Shown here one piece after another: positions 47,434 through 57,663 of a stretch of 64,000 nt of DNA. A program made the position numbers and the translations under genes. A model generated the notes under the pieces. That model did no database searches and was not told the origin of the DNA. It was given only the letters and a program-made list of their open reading frames with translations. Within the stretch, counting starts at the first letter, position 1. The number at the start of each line of letters is the position of its first letter. Source of the stretch: Sweltsa coloradensis (taxonomy: Eukaryota; Arthropoda; Insecta; Plecoptera; Chloroperlidae); assembly GCA_024449915.1 (NCBI GenBank), contig JAMZAV010002019.1, positions 1-64,000 on the forward strand, given 5' to 3'.

Positions 47434-48011
47434 TGGATGAGCGAAGCGAAGACTTCAATTTCACTGACTCCCCCCCCCCCAAAAAAAAAAAAAAAATAGC
47501 TCTGTTGTTTTTTTTGTTTTTTTCTGTTTGTTCGCACGATTCCGGGCAAACGGCATAAGCGATCATGATGAAAATTGGAGGGGACCTTTGAAATCTTTGA
47601 ACTTAGACGTGCCACGTTTTTGGGTACAATCGAAGAAATATTTCTCATAAATATCGTACTTTTACTATTTTTTTTCGATTTTTAGTGCGATATTTTCGTG
47701 ACATTTGGGCCGATTCTGACCAAACGGGTGGGGCTACAACGTTCATATTTCACATGGACATTAAGGTTACGGTGATATAGTACCTTTTGAAAGAAAAAGT
47801 TGAAAAAGTTAGCCAGTATCCAAATAAATAAAGGTTTAAATATGAGTTATTTGAGGTTTATAATAACAAGTAACAAGTAACAATAAAAACTTGACAACAA
47901 TCACCTACAATGCATTCAAAAAGCACTTGCAAAGGAAAAGTGGTCCTACGCAAACTAAAAACTTACAAAAAAGCTCATCCACAACGCGGCGTGACTTAAG
48001 CGTTTTCCTAG
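47434..48011 (+). mobile_element. HINE-like element, subfamily B
   Basis: It starts TGGATGAGCGAAGCGAAGAC and continues TTCAATTTCACTGA, a C-run and A-run, then GGGCAAACGGCATA, CTTAGACGTGCCACGTTTTT and one copy of the subfamily B monomer (GACATTTGGGCCGATTCTGA, GGGTGGGGCTACAACGTTCA). It ends with GCTCATCCACAACGCGG, the AACGC...GCGTT hairpin and CCTAG, with T flanking both sides. Confidence 0.8.
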
Positions 48012-49449
48012 TATTTATCACCGTGGCTATACAAAATCATCCTCTATTGATTTCTTCGCAAAACAGAACTTACAAGAAAAGTTTCACTTCTATCCCTCTA
48101 TACTTCAGACGTATATGAGAAAAACAACGCGCGAACATTGCAATAACAAAGTGTCCCTAAAGCCAGTCCACCAGTTTGTTCGGAGTTGTATATTATTGCA
48201 CGTATGACATGTCGAAAAGAAACCACAACCAACTAGGAATATTTTGATTAAAACGTCTCGTGTCCTTCAAAACCGCGTCTGTCCTTGCGTTTTCATCAAG
48301 TTTAGTCCCACAAGTTTTTTCCGACTGATTAACAAGAGAGAGCGTACTTCCTTGGCGGAAGTGTGCGGGCGCTGTGCCATCGCCAACAAACTTACCCCTA
48401 ACCCGGGTTACCCCACCCACTTGTCCAAAACACTTAGGCCTAACGGAAACTTTGAGCATAACTTAATTAAAAGAATGATCCCGGCCTGAAATCGTGTTAT
48501 CTCGTAATCCACTTTTCATTCGCTCCAAACCGGATGTTGTTATCTTCCGTTCCGTTCAACGCCGTAGGGTCCACAATCTAAACCTTGGCTAGAAGATAAA
48601 CTTTAGGTAGACACACCTTTGAGGTGTGACCAACAGCACACGATGTCACAACACAATTACAATTTGAAGGTTTTTCCGTTACCAAATTCCCTTACTTTTC
48701 CAAGCTTTTTACATTGAAAAGCATATATTTTCAGGCCATAATTTGTCTGATTTGGGAAATACGAGAACTGATAGTGCCCTTCAACGTTATGCTTGATAGT
48801 GATGGCAAATGAAAATTGGAATCAGGAAGCCAGTCCACGGGAAAAATAGATTTTATAGACTTGATTTTGTGATTTTTTTAGATTTTTGAGTGAAAATAAG
48901 AAAATGACAGAAATATGATCAATTTCTCTTAACTTTTCCAGATTTATGAATTACTCTGACTGTTCAAGGTTTTCCAGACTGCATGTAGACACCCTGATAT
49001 GTGTACTGGCATGTGTGACATGATCTTAATATAGGAAGTTGAGCAAAAACAAGGAGTTATTCTTATTTATTTACACCCAACGGCTCCATCTTTACGATCA
49101 GTCATTCACAAGATAACAACGTCTTTTTATGCAAGCCTAGGGCAGAGTGGAAATCCACTCATGAACTCCCTCGGCCACTATGAACATGAACAAACCTTGA
49201 AATACAAACGTCGTAAAGGGCCTTGACCTCTCTGGTCAATTATGATTAAACAACTCAAAATTCAAAATTCTTGAAGGGATGATACGCACCTCACCTTGGT
49301 GGAATATCCCTTCATTTTTCCATAAACTCCAACTTAACAATATTTGTGTACTATTATTTAATCTATAAAACGCAAAGACAATCCTTTAAACACCAATTAA
49401 CTATCCTGACATGATTAACACCCAATTCTTGAAAAAGTCCAAAAACCCA
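48012..49449. other. No gene recognised
   Basis: The moderately GC-balanced part 48240-48490 is open on both strands (81 and 88 codons) but matches no family I know. The rest is AT-rich. Confidence 0.45.
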
Positions 49450-50170
49450 AAGACAAAAACAATCAAGCAAGAACCCTTCGCACTGCATACTTAGCGCTGG
49501 TTAGGCCAATTATCACTCATGGCCTACCAGCGTGGCATCCAACAACAAAGGACAATATGTGCAAGTTGGAAAGAATTCAAAATCGTGCCACCAGACATAT
49601 TATGGGTTACAAAGAGCCTAGTGCCTCTACACGTCGTGGTCAATGTCGCCTTATCACAATTGAACAACTCATGAAGCAAGTGGACGTTTTGTTCTTCAAA
49701 AGATGTTGACTGGCTGTGTGGACCTCGACCCATTCCATCGGGTGTCTTGGAACCTTCGGGATTCAAGACGTCACCAGGCCCAGTCCATCACGCCACCATT
49801 TGCCCGAACCAGCGCGTACATAAGTGGGTTCTACTGCCGAACTGCCAGAATTTGGAACTACTCCCTATCTGAAGAAATACAAGGACTTGGCATGTCTCCT
49901 TTCAAGAGAGCTATTAAGTCTTCTACATTATGATTGCTTTTTTGATATTATGAATTCATTGAATTGTTATTGTTTGTTAATTTGTCTCTTCTATGTTTCT
50001 TATGTTTTTGTTTATGTTGTTTATGTTTCTATATTCTATGTTTTATAAGCTTGTTTATTATCACAATTTGTTGTGTAGAGGCTGGCAGACACCTTGTGCT
50101 TGGGGCATACTGCCCTTTTCTGCCAACCTTCCTACTAAGCTTAAGTGGAAAATAAATAATAATAATAATA
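49450..50170 (+). pseudogene. 5'-truncated LINE: reverse transcriptase C-terminus and 3' UTR
   Basis: Frame 1 (about 49450-49709) reads ARTLRTAYLALVRPIITHGL, PAWHPTTKDNMCKLERIQNR and ATRHIMGYKEP: the region after the RT domain of CR1/L2/Jockey-type LINEs, with the usual lE..QnrA pattern. It ends at TGA 49707-49709. The homology continues one frame over (49703-49933) as DPFHRVSW, YISGFYCRTARIWNYSLSEE and SPFKRAIKS, which points to a single frameshift. The 3' UTR has an inverted repeat (GGCTGGCAGA/TCTGCCAACC) near its end and a tail of AAT repeats (50150-50170). The 3' end matches 9603-9690. Clade not resolved. Confidence 0.8.
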
Positions 50171-51830
50171 AGTGCTTCTATAAAAATCAGATTCCCTAGG
50201 GTATATATTATAGAGCATGAGGTCACATGGCTAAAAGAAGTCGAAGTAGAAAATCAAAACCGAATTTGTATCCTCTAGGCATAGTTCAGATTATTGATTT
50301 TATATGATACGAATATCTTCAGGTTACATTACTTTGTGAGTGAGTCGCATGAATAGCTCCGAATCGTTCGTGTATAATGTACTGTACACTGTACATTAAA
50401 CATACATTCTCGAAATAGAATTTGATCACAACTACAAATTCACTGAAGGGGAGTCCGAGTCAATGAAAACAAAAACATTCAAACTATAAACCTTACCTGA
50501 CATAGGCCTAATTTATTATCCTTCTTCACTCACAGGCTTGTAGGCAGGAAGGAGAGGAACGTTATGGGATAGAGTTCCGTTTCCAACATAAGGAACGTTG
50601 AAATTGAAAACTTACTATATTTTGCGAGAATTTAATGTTCCTGTAAAAGTGATATTAACAAATTGCAAGCCTAATGATTACAATTTTTACTGTCTAAAAT
50701 AAAAGTTGTGAATACCAAAAGATTATCGAGAGGAAGGAATACATGTGTTGTTATCAAAACACCTACATTTTTACAAATTAAGATAAGGGTAATATTTAGG
50801 TATTATATATTTTATATGTAAAAGTTGAATATCATATTATACATTTTAAAATGTTTTTAAATCTAATGGTATGCCTATACCTACTAAATGTAGCGGTAAA
50901 CAAATATACAGTAGGTATTATGAAGACAATTAAAAAAGTAGTGAATACGAAAATTATCACGTGGTTCGCTGGCTGTGTACAAGAGTTTCAGCTGACGTCA
51001 CATGACTGTCATGGCCGATTGGTGGCAAAAATTACATTGGCGCCATCGAAACACACGTTAAAAAGGTGAATTTTATTGAAGATTCCTCAAAGCAGCATAA
51101 AATTTGGCAGTTCAAACAAATCGATTATGTATTTTAATATCTGTTATTAACGGTTTAGCAAGGAAACAAGTGAAATTGAAGCTGTATTTTTTCAAAAAAA
51201 ATTAAACACGGAGACCTTGTAAAAGCAGGTTTAAGGGCTATGCCAGAGGACCACTTTCGACGCTTAAGTAGTAGTGTTAGTAGACCTACCGTTTCGTGTC
51301 TGACAAAAATAGTATTTCAATATTACTAGAAGAACCTTAGCAATCCGATCCATTGACATTTTGCGTCGTACAAACTTTTTAATCAGTGTAGGCGCATGAA
51401 AATTACGTGATTTCTTCCCATTCTCCTATCGCAGCAACCAGTCGCCCAAAGCTAGTAGATACCGCGCCGCCAAAGCCTTCCTGAAACTCTCATATTTCAG
51501 CTAATGCTCCAGAGCATGAGATATTATATAATTTTACATCGCGACATATTGTATTTCCTTTCATCTCGATTGCAAATTACAAAACGAAAATTAGTTTCTC
51601 CGTTCGACCTGAAAGAAAATTTTGCTCTTTAGAATTGAAGTACTCCGCGATGCTGCCGAATATTTGCTAATGTTTCCCCATGATGCATATCATCGTGAAT
51701 TATTTTAGTTTTACGAGTGTGTTTGTACACTAACGATACACTTGGCTATATGATTCCGTAATCGAAACAACAAATGGGTCGAAACAAAGGATGAGAGTCA
51801 CATAGGCTAGATGAAAGATTATACTTAGTA
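50171..51830. other. No gene recognised
   Basis: AT-rich; ORF 50851-51069 (plus) has no recognisable family. Confidence 0.5.
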
Positions 51831-52083
51831 CCGACAGTGTTGGCTCGGGCGCTAAGCGCTCGACTCTGATTCGGGAGGTCCCGGGTTCGAATCCCGTCGA
51901 GACCGGCAATCCTGACTGAAGGTTTTTTCCGAAGTTTTCCTCAGTCGTTAAGGCGAATGCAAGGGATTGAGTCCTCTTAAATAGCCTTCGGACATCCCTT
52001 CACAATTTCCTATCCGCACATACCTAGTTCACCTTAAGAGGGGCTAATTGCACCCTATAACAGGTTTCCCACGATAAAAATTT
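51831..52083 (+). mobile_element. tRNA-headed SINE, family S3, full length
   Basis: The head has the A-box region TTGGCTCGGGCGCTAAGCG and B box GGGTTCGAATCCCGTCGAGA. The body has CCTGACTGAAGG, CCTCAGTCGTTAAGGCGAAT, GGGATTGAGTCCTCTTAA, TTCGGACATCCCTTC, TCCTATCCGCACATACC and TTTCCCACGATAAAAA. The best-preserved copy here together with 57420. Intact Pol III boxes make it potentially transcribable. Confidence 0.85.
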
Positions 52084-52184
52084 AAATTTGTACATGGTGA
52101 CATTATCTGGCGGTCATATCACCTCGACTACTCATTATGCCTACGTCGATTAAAAGCGAGTCTCTAAGATCCTATTCCTAGGTA

Positions 52185-52345
52185 GGAGTCTATAGGTAGA
52201 TCGTCGGTTCGATACCAGCCACCGTCAGTACCCTGACAGAAGGTTTATTCCAAGGTTACAGTCATGGTCGAATGCTGGGGTTGAGTTCTACTAAAAACCC
52301 TTAGACAATCCTGCCTCCAAGCTAACCTTACATCTTAATTTTATA
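52185..52345 (+). repeat. Diverged S3-like SINE fragment
   Basis: A decayed B box (CGGTTCGATACCAGCC) is followed by CCCTGACAGAAGGTTTATTC, GTCGAATGCTGGGGTTGAG and CCCTTAGACAATCC. The order matches S3 but the wording differs, so it is an old copy or a sister family. Confidence 0.5.
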
Positions 52346-52448
52346 ACAATAATTAAAACTTTGGCCTGTGTTTACACCAAGCATTCCTACGAATACAGTT
52401 TCTTAAATAATTATTTTTACTCAAGTGTATCACGGCGTTGTGAATTAT

Positions 52449-53218
52449 TGGATGAGCGAAGCGAAGACTTCAATTTCACCGACCCCCCAAAAAATTAGCT
52501 CGGTTTTTTTTTTTTTTTTTTTTTTTTTTTGTTGTTGTTTTTCCGTCTGTTTGTTCGCTCTCTACCGGGCAAACGGCATATGCGATCTTGATGAAAATTT
52601 TACACGACCTTCGTTTTCTCTGAACTTAGACTTGCCACGTTTTTGGGTACAATCGAAGAAATATTTCTCATGAATATCGTACTTTTACGATTTTTTTCGA
52701 TTTTTAGTGCGATATTTTCGTGCCATTTGTGCCAATTCTGACCAAACGGGTGGGGCTACAACGTTCATATTTCACATGGACATTAAGGTAATGGTGATGT
52801 ATTGCTTTCTGAAAGAAAAAGTTGAAAAAGTTAGCCAGAATCGAGAGAAATAAAGCTTTTAATATACGTTTTTTGACTTTTTGTGCGATATTTTCGTGCC
52901 ATTTGGGCCAATTCTGACCAAACGGGTGGGGCTACAACGTTCATATTATACATGGGCATTAAGGTTATGGTGATGTAGTACCTTTTGAAAGAAAATGTTG
53001 AAAAAGTTAGCCAGAATCCGTAGAAATATAGCTTTTAATGTAAGATTTTAACGTTAAATAATAACAAATTAACAAGAAACAATAGAAACTTGACAACAAT
53101 AACCTACAATGCGTCGGCAGAAAAACAAAGCACTTGCAAAAGTAAAGATATCCCACGCAAACTGAAAACTTAAAAAAAACTCATCCATCAACGCGGCGGG
53201 ACTTAAGCGTTTTCCTAG
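52449..53218 (+). mobile_element. HINE-like element, subfamily B, two-monomer form
   Basis: It starts TGGATGAGCGAAGCGAAGAC and ends ACTTAAGCGTTTTCCTAG. The B monomer (CGATATTTTCGTGCCATTTG, GGGTGGGGCTACAACGTTCA, AAAGTTGAAAAAGTTAGCCA) is present twice, at about 52708 and 52888. The 3' part has CTCATCCATCAACGCGGCGG, which pairs with the 5' terminus. A T-run at 52506-52530 lies after the 5' block. Confidence 0.85.
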
Positions 53219-53329
53219 TATGTAAAACTGTAAATGTGACTGGTGCTATCCACCATCTTACAACGAGGTGTACAAAACAATTCGTGTAATGCCTGCCACA
53301 AAAAACAGTTTTCGTGACTGAGCTCATAT

Positions 53330-53405
53330 GTGGGTCTCGCTGGTCAAGTAGCTATAATGTCCCTACTTCAGTGCAGAAGGTCCCGGGTTTGATCCAGCTT
53401 CAAGA
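53330..53405 (+). repeat. tRNA-like SINE head, unassigned family
   Basis: The A-box-like GCTGGTCAAGTAGC and B-box-like CGGGTTTGATCCAG are spaced as in a tRNA gene. No recognisable body follows. Confidence 0.45.
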
Positions 53406-53659
53406 AGAAGCTTTTTTAACTTCTGGTTTGGGCTTTAATTCATCCACATATCGAGTTTGTAATTAAACGGTGACTGAAAGTGGAACAGCAACGAGACGCA
53501 TAATGTTGTTCCGAACAAACTATCCCTGACGTTGATGCGTTCCCGGTCGCCCGCAGGTGAATCGTAGACAACCAGATAACATCGATACCAAAATGCCGAT
53601 CGCTGGTTGGGCATTATTTGCTAGTCAAGGTTTAATGTCTCAAAACAAAACTAAGTTTT

Positions 53660-54232
53660 TGGAGGAGCGAAGCGAAGACTTCAATTTCACTGACCCCTCA
53701 AACAATTTAGCTGCAATGTTTTTTTCTTTTTTTCTGTCTGTTTGTTCGCACTCTACCGGGCAAACGGCATATGCGATCTTGATGAAAATTGGAGGGGACT
53801 TTTGAAATCTCTGAACTTAGACCTGCCACGTTTTTGGGTACAATCGAAGAAATATTTCTTATGAATATCGTACTTTTACGATTTTTTCGATTTTTATTGC
53901 GATATATTCGTGACATTTGGGCCGATTCTGACTGAACGGGTGGGGCTGCAACGTTCATATTTTACATGGACATTAAGGTAATGGTGATGTATTGATTTTT
54001 GAAAGAAAAAGTATAAAAATTTAGCCAGAATCCATAGAATAAAGGTTTTAATATGAGTTTTTTTTTAGGTTTATATGAACAATTAACAAGTAACAATAGA
54101 AACTTGACAACAATCACCTACAATGCATTCAAAAAGCACTTGCAAAGGAAAAGTGGTCCTACGCAAACTAAAAACTTACAAAAAAGCTCATTCATCAACG
54201 CGACTAAAAAAAGCGTTCGCGAAGCAACCTAG
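53660..54232 (+). mobile_element. HINE-like element, subfamily B, variant 3' end
   Basis: It starts TGGAGGAGCGAAGCGAAGAC (one change from consensus). One B monomer. The 3' end is CTCATTCATCAACGCGACTA, AAGCGTTCGCGAAGC and CCTAG, the same variant 3' end as the fragment at 2975-3079. T flanks both sides. Confidence 0.8.
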
Positions 54233-54387
54233 TCTACTACCATTCTACAACTATATGCGTAGACTTTTTGAGTCTAAATTCTCATTTGTTTTCCATAAGT
54301 AGACTGAAATGCAGATACATTGGATGCTATATAATTTTATTGTGTACTTAGTTTAGTTTTGAGGTCAAATACAATTATATTGAGTGA

Positions 54388-54720
54388 TATTATTTACTAC
54401 AATTCAGAAATTAAAAAAGTCCGCCCCAACAGGGATTCGAACCACGGATCTCCAGCATTCCAGACAGGCGTCTTAACCACTAGACCATCAGGACGGGTAC
54501 ACATTAAGCCCTGAATTGTAGTTGAATTATACATCTGAATGGATGCATCCATTCAGATGTATATCCATTCAGATGTATAATGCAACTACAATTCAGAGCT
54601 TAAAATGTATCCGTCCTGATGGTCTAGTGGTTAAGACGCCTGTCTGGAATGCGGGAGATCCGAGGTTCGATTCCCGGTTGGGGCGGACTTTTTTAATTTC
54701 TGAATTGTAGTAAATAATAT
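54388..54720. mobile_element. Head-to-head palindrome of two type 1 tRNA-like elements
   Basis: The minus-strand copy (core 54420-54497) and plus-strand copy (core 54610-54687) face each other around a centre near 54550 that is itself self-complementary (CATCTGAATGGATGCATCCA). Outer edges are ATATTATTTACTACAATTC and its complement. The right copy is also the first unit of the tandem array. Confidence 0.85.
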
Positions 54721-55114
54721 CAATTACACCTACGAGAGTGTTTCCCGACTAAACAAATCGAGAAATAAACCCTCGCTCATACCTGCGTAAAGGTAATGAC
54801 ATTATAATTAATGTTTGGTGGTCAGTTCAAAGGCAGCAGATATTCGTTGCAGTACTGTTCCATCCATTCAGATGTATAATGCAACTACAATTCAGAGCTT
54901 ACAATGTATCCGTCCTGATGGTCTAGTGGTTAAGACGCCTGTCTGGAATGCGGGAGATCCGTGGTTCCATTCCCGGTTGGGGCGGACTTTTTTAATTTCT
55001 GAATTGTAGTAAATAATATCAATTATACCGACCGGAGTGTTTCCCGACTAAACAAATCGAGAAATAAACCCTCGCTCATACCTGCGTAAAGGTAATGACA
55101 TTATAATTAATGTT

Positions 55115-55381
55115 CCCAGCAAACACGAATTAATGGGCCCTAAGTGGCCCGCAAGCGGCTGGCCAGAACTGAACTGGCCAGCCGCTTGCGGGCCGGCATC
55201 TTTGGCCAGTTACGGCTCGCTCTGATTTTGTCCCACCGGCCATCAGCCGACCGTCACTTGTGGCTCACTTCCGGCCCTTAACCGGCAAATGGCCAAAGAT
55301 GCCGGCCGCAAGCGGCTGGCCAGAACTGAACTGGCCAGCCGCTTGCGGGCCACTTATGGCCCATCAATCGTGTTTGCTTGG
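55115..55381. repeat. Long hairpin inside the inserted element
   Basis: AGCAAACACGA...TCGTGTTTGCT ends enclose GGCCCGCAAGCGGCTGGCCA twice in inverted arrangement. Each half also holds its own palindrome, GCGGCTGGCCAG-AACTGAA-CTGGCCAGCCGC. It may be a solo MITE of the same family that became the end of the larger unit. Confidence 0.8.
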
Positions 55382-55574
55382 AAATCATTGGAACCAGCGC
55401 GATCTGGTATCTAAATATGTAAACAAAAAAATTGAAATAATAAGTATAATTGTTATAATATCGGTCTCTCAAAGGTATTTCGTGTAATTTGACTCCAGTC
55501 AAATATCTGTAGGGTGATACACAATATGTATAATTTGCAAGTAATTATAAAGTTTCAAGTGAGGTGTCTCGAAC

Positions 55575-55642
55575 TCGGTCCAGCAGGGCGACTCTCCATC
55601 TGTAAGCCTAGCCTCTTACCGTTGCGCCACGGAAGAAGCTTG
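55575..55642 (-). repeat. tRNA-like SINE head inside the inserted element
   Basis: On minus: CTTCCGTGGCGCAACGGTAA (A box), GGCTTACAGATGGAGAG and the B-box-like CCGAGTTCGAGACACC. It lies between the two repeat blocks of the 1051-bp element. Confidence 0.5.
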
Positions 55643-56713
55643 CTGTGTTGAGGGAATAATCACCTATACATACAATAGCAAATCGACTTTCACTGGATGG
55701 GTGATTGTTAAAATATGTTTAGCCAGAAGACGGTTTTCTAGTGATGAGCCAACACACACTGCTGGCCAACCGGCAGCCGGCAAAGTGATGGCCAGCCATC
55801 TTCACGCCTGTGGCGGCAAAAACAACAGCGACATGGCAGCGGCCAACCATCACTGGGTAGGTTACTAGTATGTTGTGGCCAGCCGTGCGTAGGGTTACAA
55901 GTGATGGTCCATGACTTATCCGCTGCTGGCCAACCGGCAGCCGGCAAAGTGATCGCCAGCCATCTTCACGCCCGTGGCGGCAAAACGACATAAACACGAC
56001 AGCGGCCAACCAACACCGGGCTGGGGTTATTTTTGTTCTGGCCAGCCTTCAGACGGTATGCCAGTGACAGGCTGACACCTTTTCATTGCTGGCAGCCAGT
56101 GGCCACAGTGGCCAGAAGTGCCAGCACGCAGCCATCACTCTACCGTAACTTATGTGTTTGCTGGGTTAGGTGGTCAGTTCAAAGGCAGCAGATATTCGTT
56201 GCAGTACTGTTCCATCCATTCAGATGTATAATGCAACTACAATTCAGAGCTTAAAATGTACCCGTCCTGATGGTCTAGTGGTTAAGACGCCTGTCTGGAA
56301 TGCGGGAGATCCGTGGTTCGATTCCGGTTGGGGCGGACTTTTTTAATTTCTGAATTGTAGTAATTAATATCAATTACACCTACGGGAGTGTTTCCCGACT
56401 AAAAATCGAGAAATAAACCCTCGCTCATACCTGCTTAAAGGTAATGACATTATAATTAATGTTAGGTAGTCAGTTCAAAGGCAGCAGATATTCGTTGCAG
56501 TACTGTTCCATCCATTCAGATGTATAATCCAACTACAATTCAGAGCTTACAATGTATCCGTCCTGATGGTCTAGTGGTTAAGACGCCTGTCTGGAATGCG
56601 GGAGATCCGTGGTTCGATTCCCGGTTGGGGCGGACTTTTTTAATTTCTGAATTGTAGTAAATAATATCAATTACACCTACGGGAGTGTTTCCCGACTAAA
56701 CAAATCGAGAAAT

Positions 56714-57419
56714 ATATTGAGTGAATCTTGTCTTGATTCATCTCTTTGAAATAATAGACGTATGACAACGAGCCAATGGCACGTCGTCTGTTGCAAATCG
56801 CAAGCGAGCCGGTATTTGATAGAGAACCGGTCAGCCAGTGTACGTGTTATATGTACAAAGGGAAAGCAATTGTTACAAAATCAGGATGCACATATTTTTA
56901 CAAAGATCTGAGCTGACTGTTGACGTTTTACCTTACAAGCGAAGGAAGAGTCCTTTCCCTCGATGTCCTTGTTCGATGTTTGGTTGCTTCAACTAGTCCA
57001 GTTCACATGTTAATACATGTTTCACCTTACACTCTCCCAGGTATATCACAACGCAATAACCACGATTACAAACACTCTGGTTGCTTACCGAGGCGATGTA
57101 GGTAGATTGATTTGTATTGCTTAACGTCTCATATTGATGCAGGTAACAACAACAGAAATAGTTCACTTTCCGTAGGAGAAAATACCTTTTCATGTCGTGA
57201 TATCGTCGCCTATCCGAGGCGTATACGCTGTTCACTGAATCTAAGCCCGCGTGTATGCAATGCACTCGGTGTGCTTGGTAGCTCTCTACACAGACTGCTG
57301 ACTGGCACATGGACTGCGACGGTAGCCGGCGTAGCTACTGTACTGACTCACCTGCTGACTTCTCCTACAGCGCTGACACCGGCCAAGGTGCATTGGCTAG
57401 GTGCATACCTCCAGCTGTA
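56714..57419. other. No gene recognised
   Basis: GC-balanced, with overlapping ORFs on both strands (57112-57444 plus, 56993-57310 minus). Neither has a recognisable domain, and the plus ORF runs into the SINE that starts at 57420. Confidence 0.45.
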
Positions 57420-57663
57420 CCGACAGAGTTGGCTCGGGCGCTAAGCGCTCGACTCGGGAGGTCGCGCGTTCGAATCCCGTCGAGACCGGCATTCCTGACT
57501 GAAGGTTTTTTCCGAGGTTTTCCTCAGTTGTTAAGGCGAATGCAAGGGATTGAGTCCTTTTCAACAGCCCTCGGACATCCCTTCCCAATTTCCTATCCGC
57601 ACATACCTAGTTCACCTGAAGAGGGGCTAATTGCACCGTATAACAGGTTTCCCACGATAAAAA
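57420..57663 (+). mobile_element. tRNA-headed SINE, family S3, full length
   Basis: Same layout as 51831-52083. It differs by a 6-bp deletion in the anticodon region (CGACTCGGGAGG against CGACTCTGATTCGGGAGG) and CGCGCGTTCGAATCCCG at the B box. It ends TTTCCCACGATAAAAAAA. Confidence 0.85.

Larger units (their letters stand above)
55115..56165. mobile_element. 1051-bp DNA transposon inserted in the tRNA-like array
   Basis: The ends CCCAGCAAACAC (55115) and GTGTTTGCTGGG (56165) are a perfect 12-bp inverted repeat. The empty site is known from sister units (ATTAATGTTAGGT), which shows that TT was duplicated. Inside are a 267-bp hairpin (55115-55381) and two copies of a 163-bp unit (CTGGCCAACCGGCAGCCGGC at about 55763 and 55926). 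GC-rich and full of TGGCCA words. No transposase ORF. Confidence 0.8.
54561..56713 (+). repeat. Tandem array of four type 1 tRNA-like units (about 300 bp each)
   Basis: Unit: GGTGGTCAGTTCAAAGGCAG, ATCCATTCAGATGTATAATG, CTACAATTCAGAGCTTA, tRNA-like core, CTTTTTTAATTTCTGAATTG, CTACGGGAGTGTTTCCCGAC, CCTCGCTCATACCTGCG and ATTATAATTAATGTT. Cores: 54610-54687, 54909-54986, 56261-56337 and 56557-56634. The second unit is split by a 1051-bp transposon; without it the period is 296-299 bp. Unit 1 lacks the leader and unit 4 is cut at 56713. The second core has a B-box change (GGTTCCATTCC) and the third lacks one T-stem C. The core's D-stem GTCT/AGAC and a 10-bp acceptor pair perfectly (with wobbles), and six or seven T follow within 2 nt. 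Confidence 0.85.

Noticed and set aside
53557..53805. 82-codon plus-strand ORF
   Set aside because: The second half is the 5' block of a HINE copy; the first half has no recognisable feature.
54610..54687. Functional tRNA gene
   Set aside because: The acceptor is too long, T-stem pairing is imperfect and the core sits in a multi-copy inverted-repeat element, so it is called tRNA-like.
57112..57444. 110-codon plus-strand ORF
   Set aside because: No recognisable domain; it ends inside an S3 SINE and an opposite-strand ORF overlaps it.
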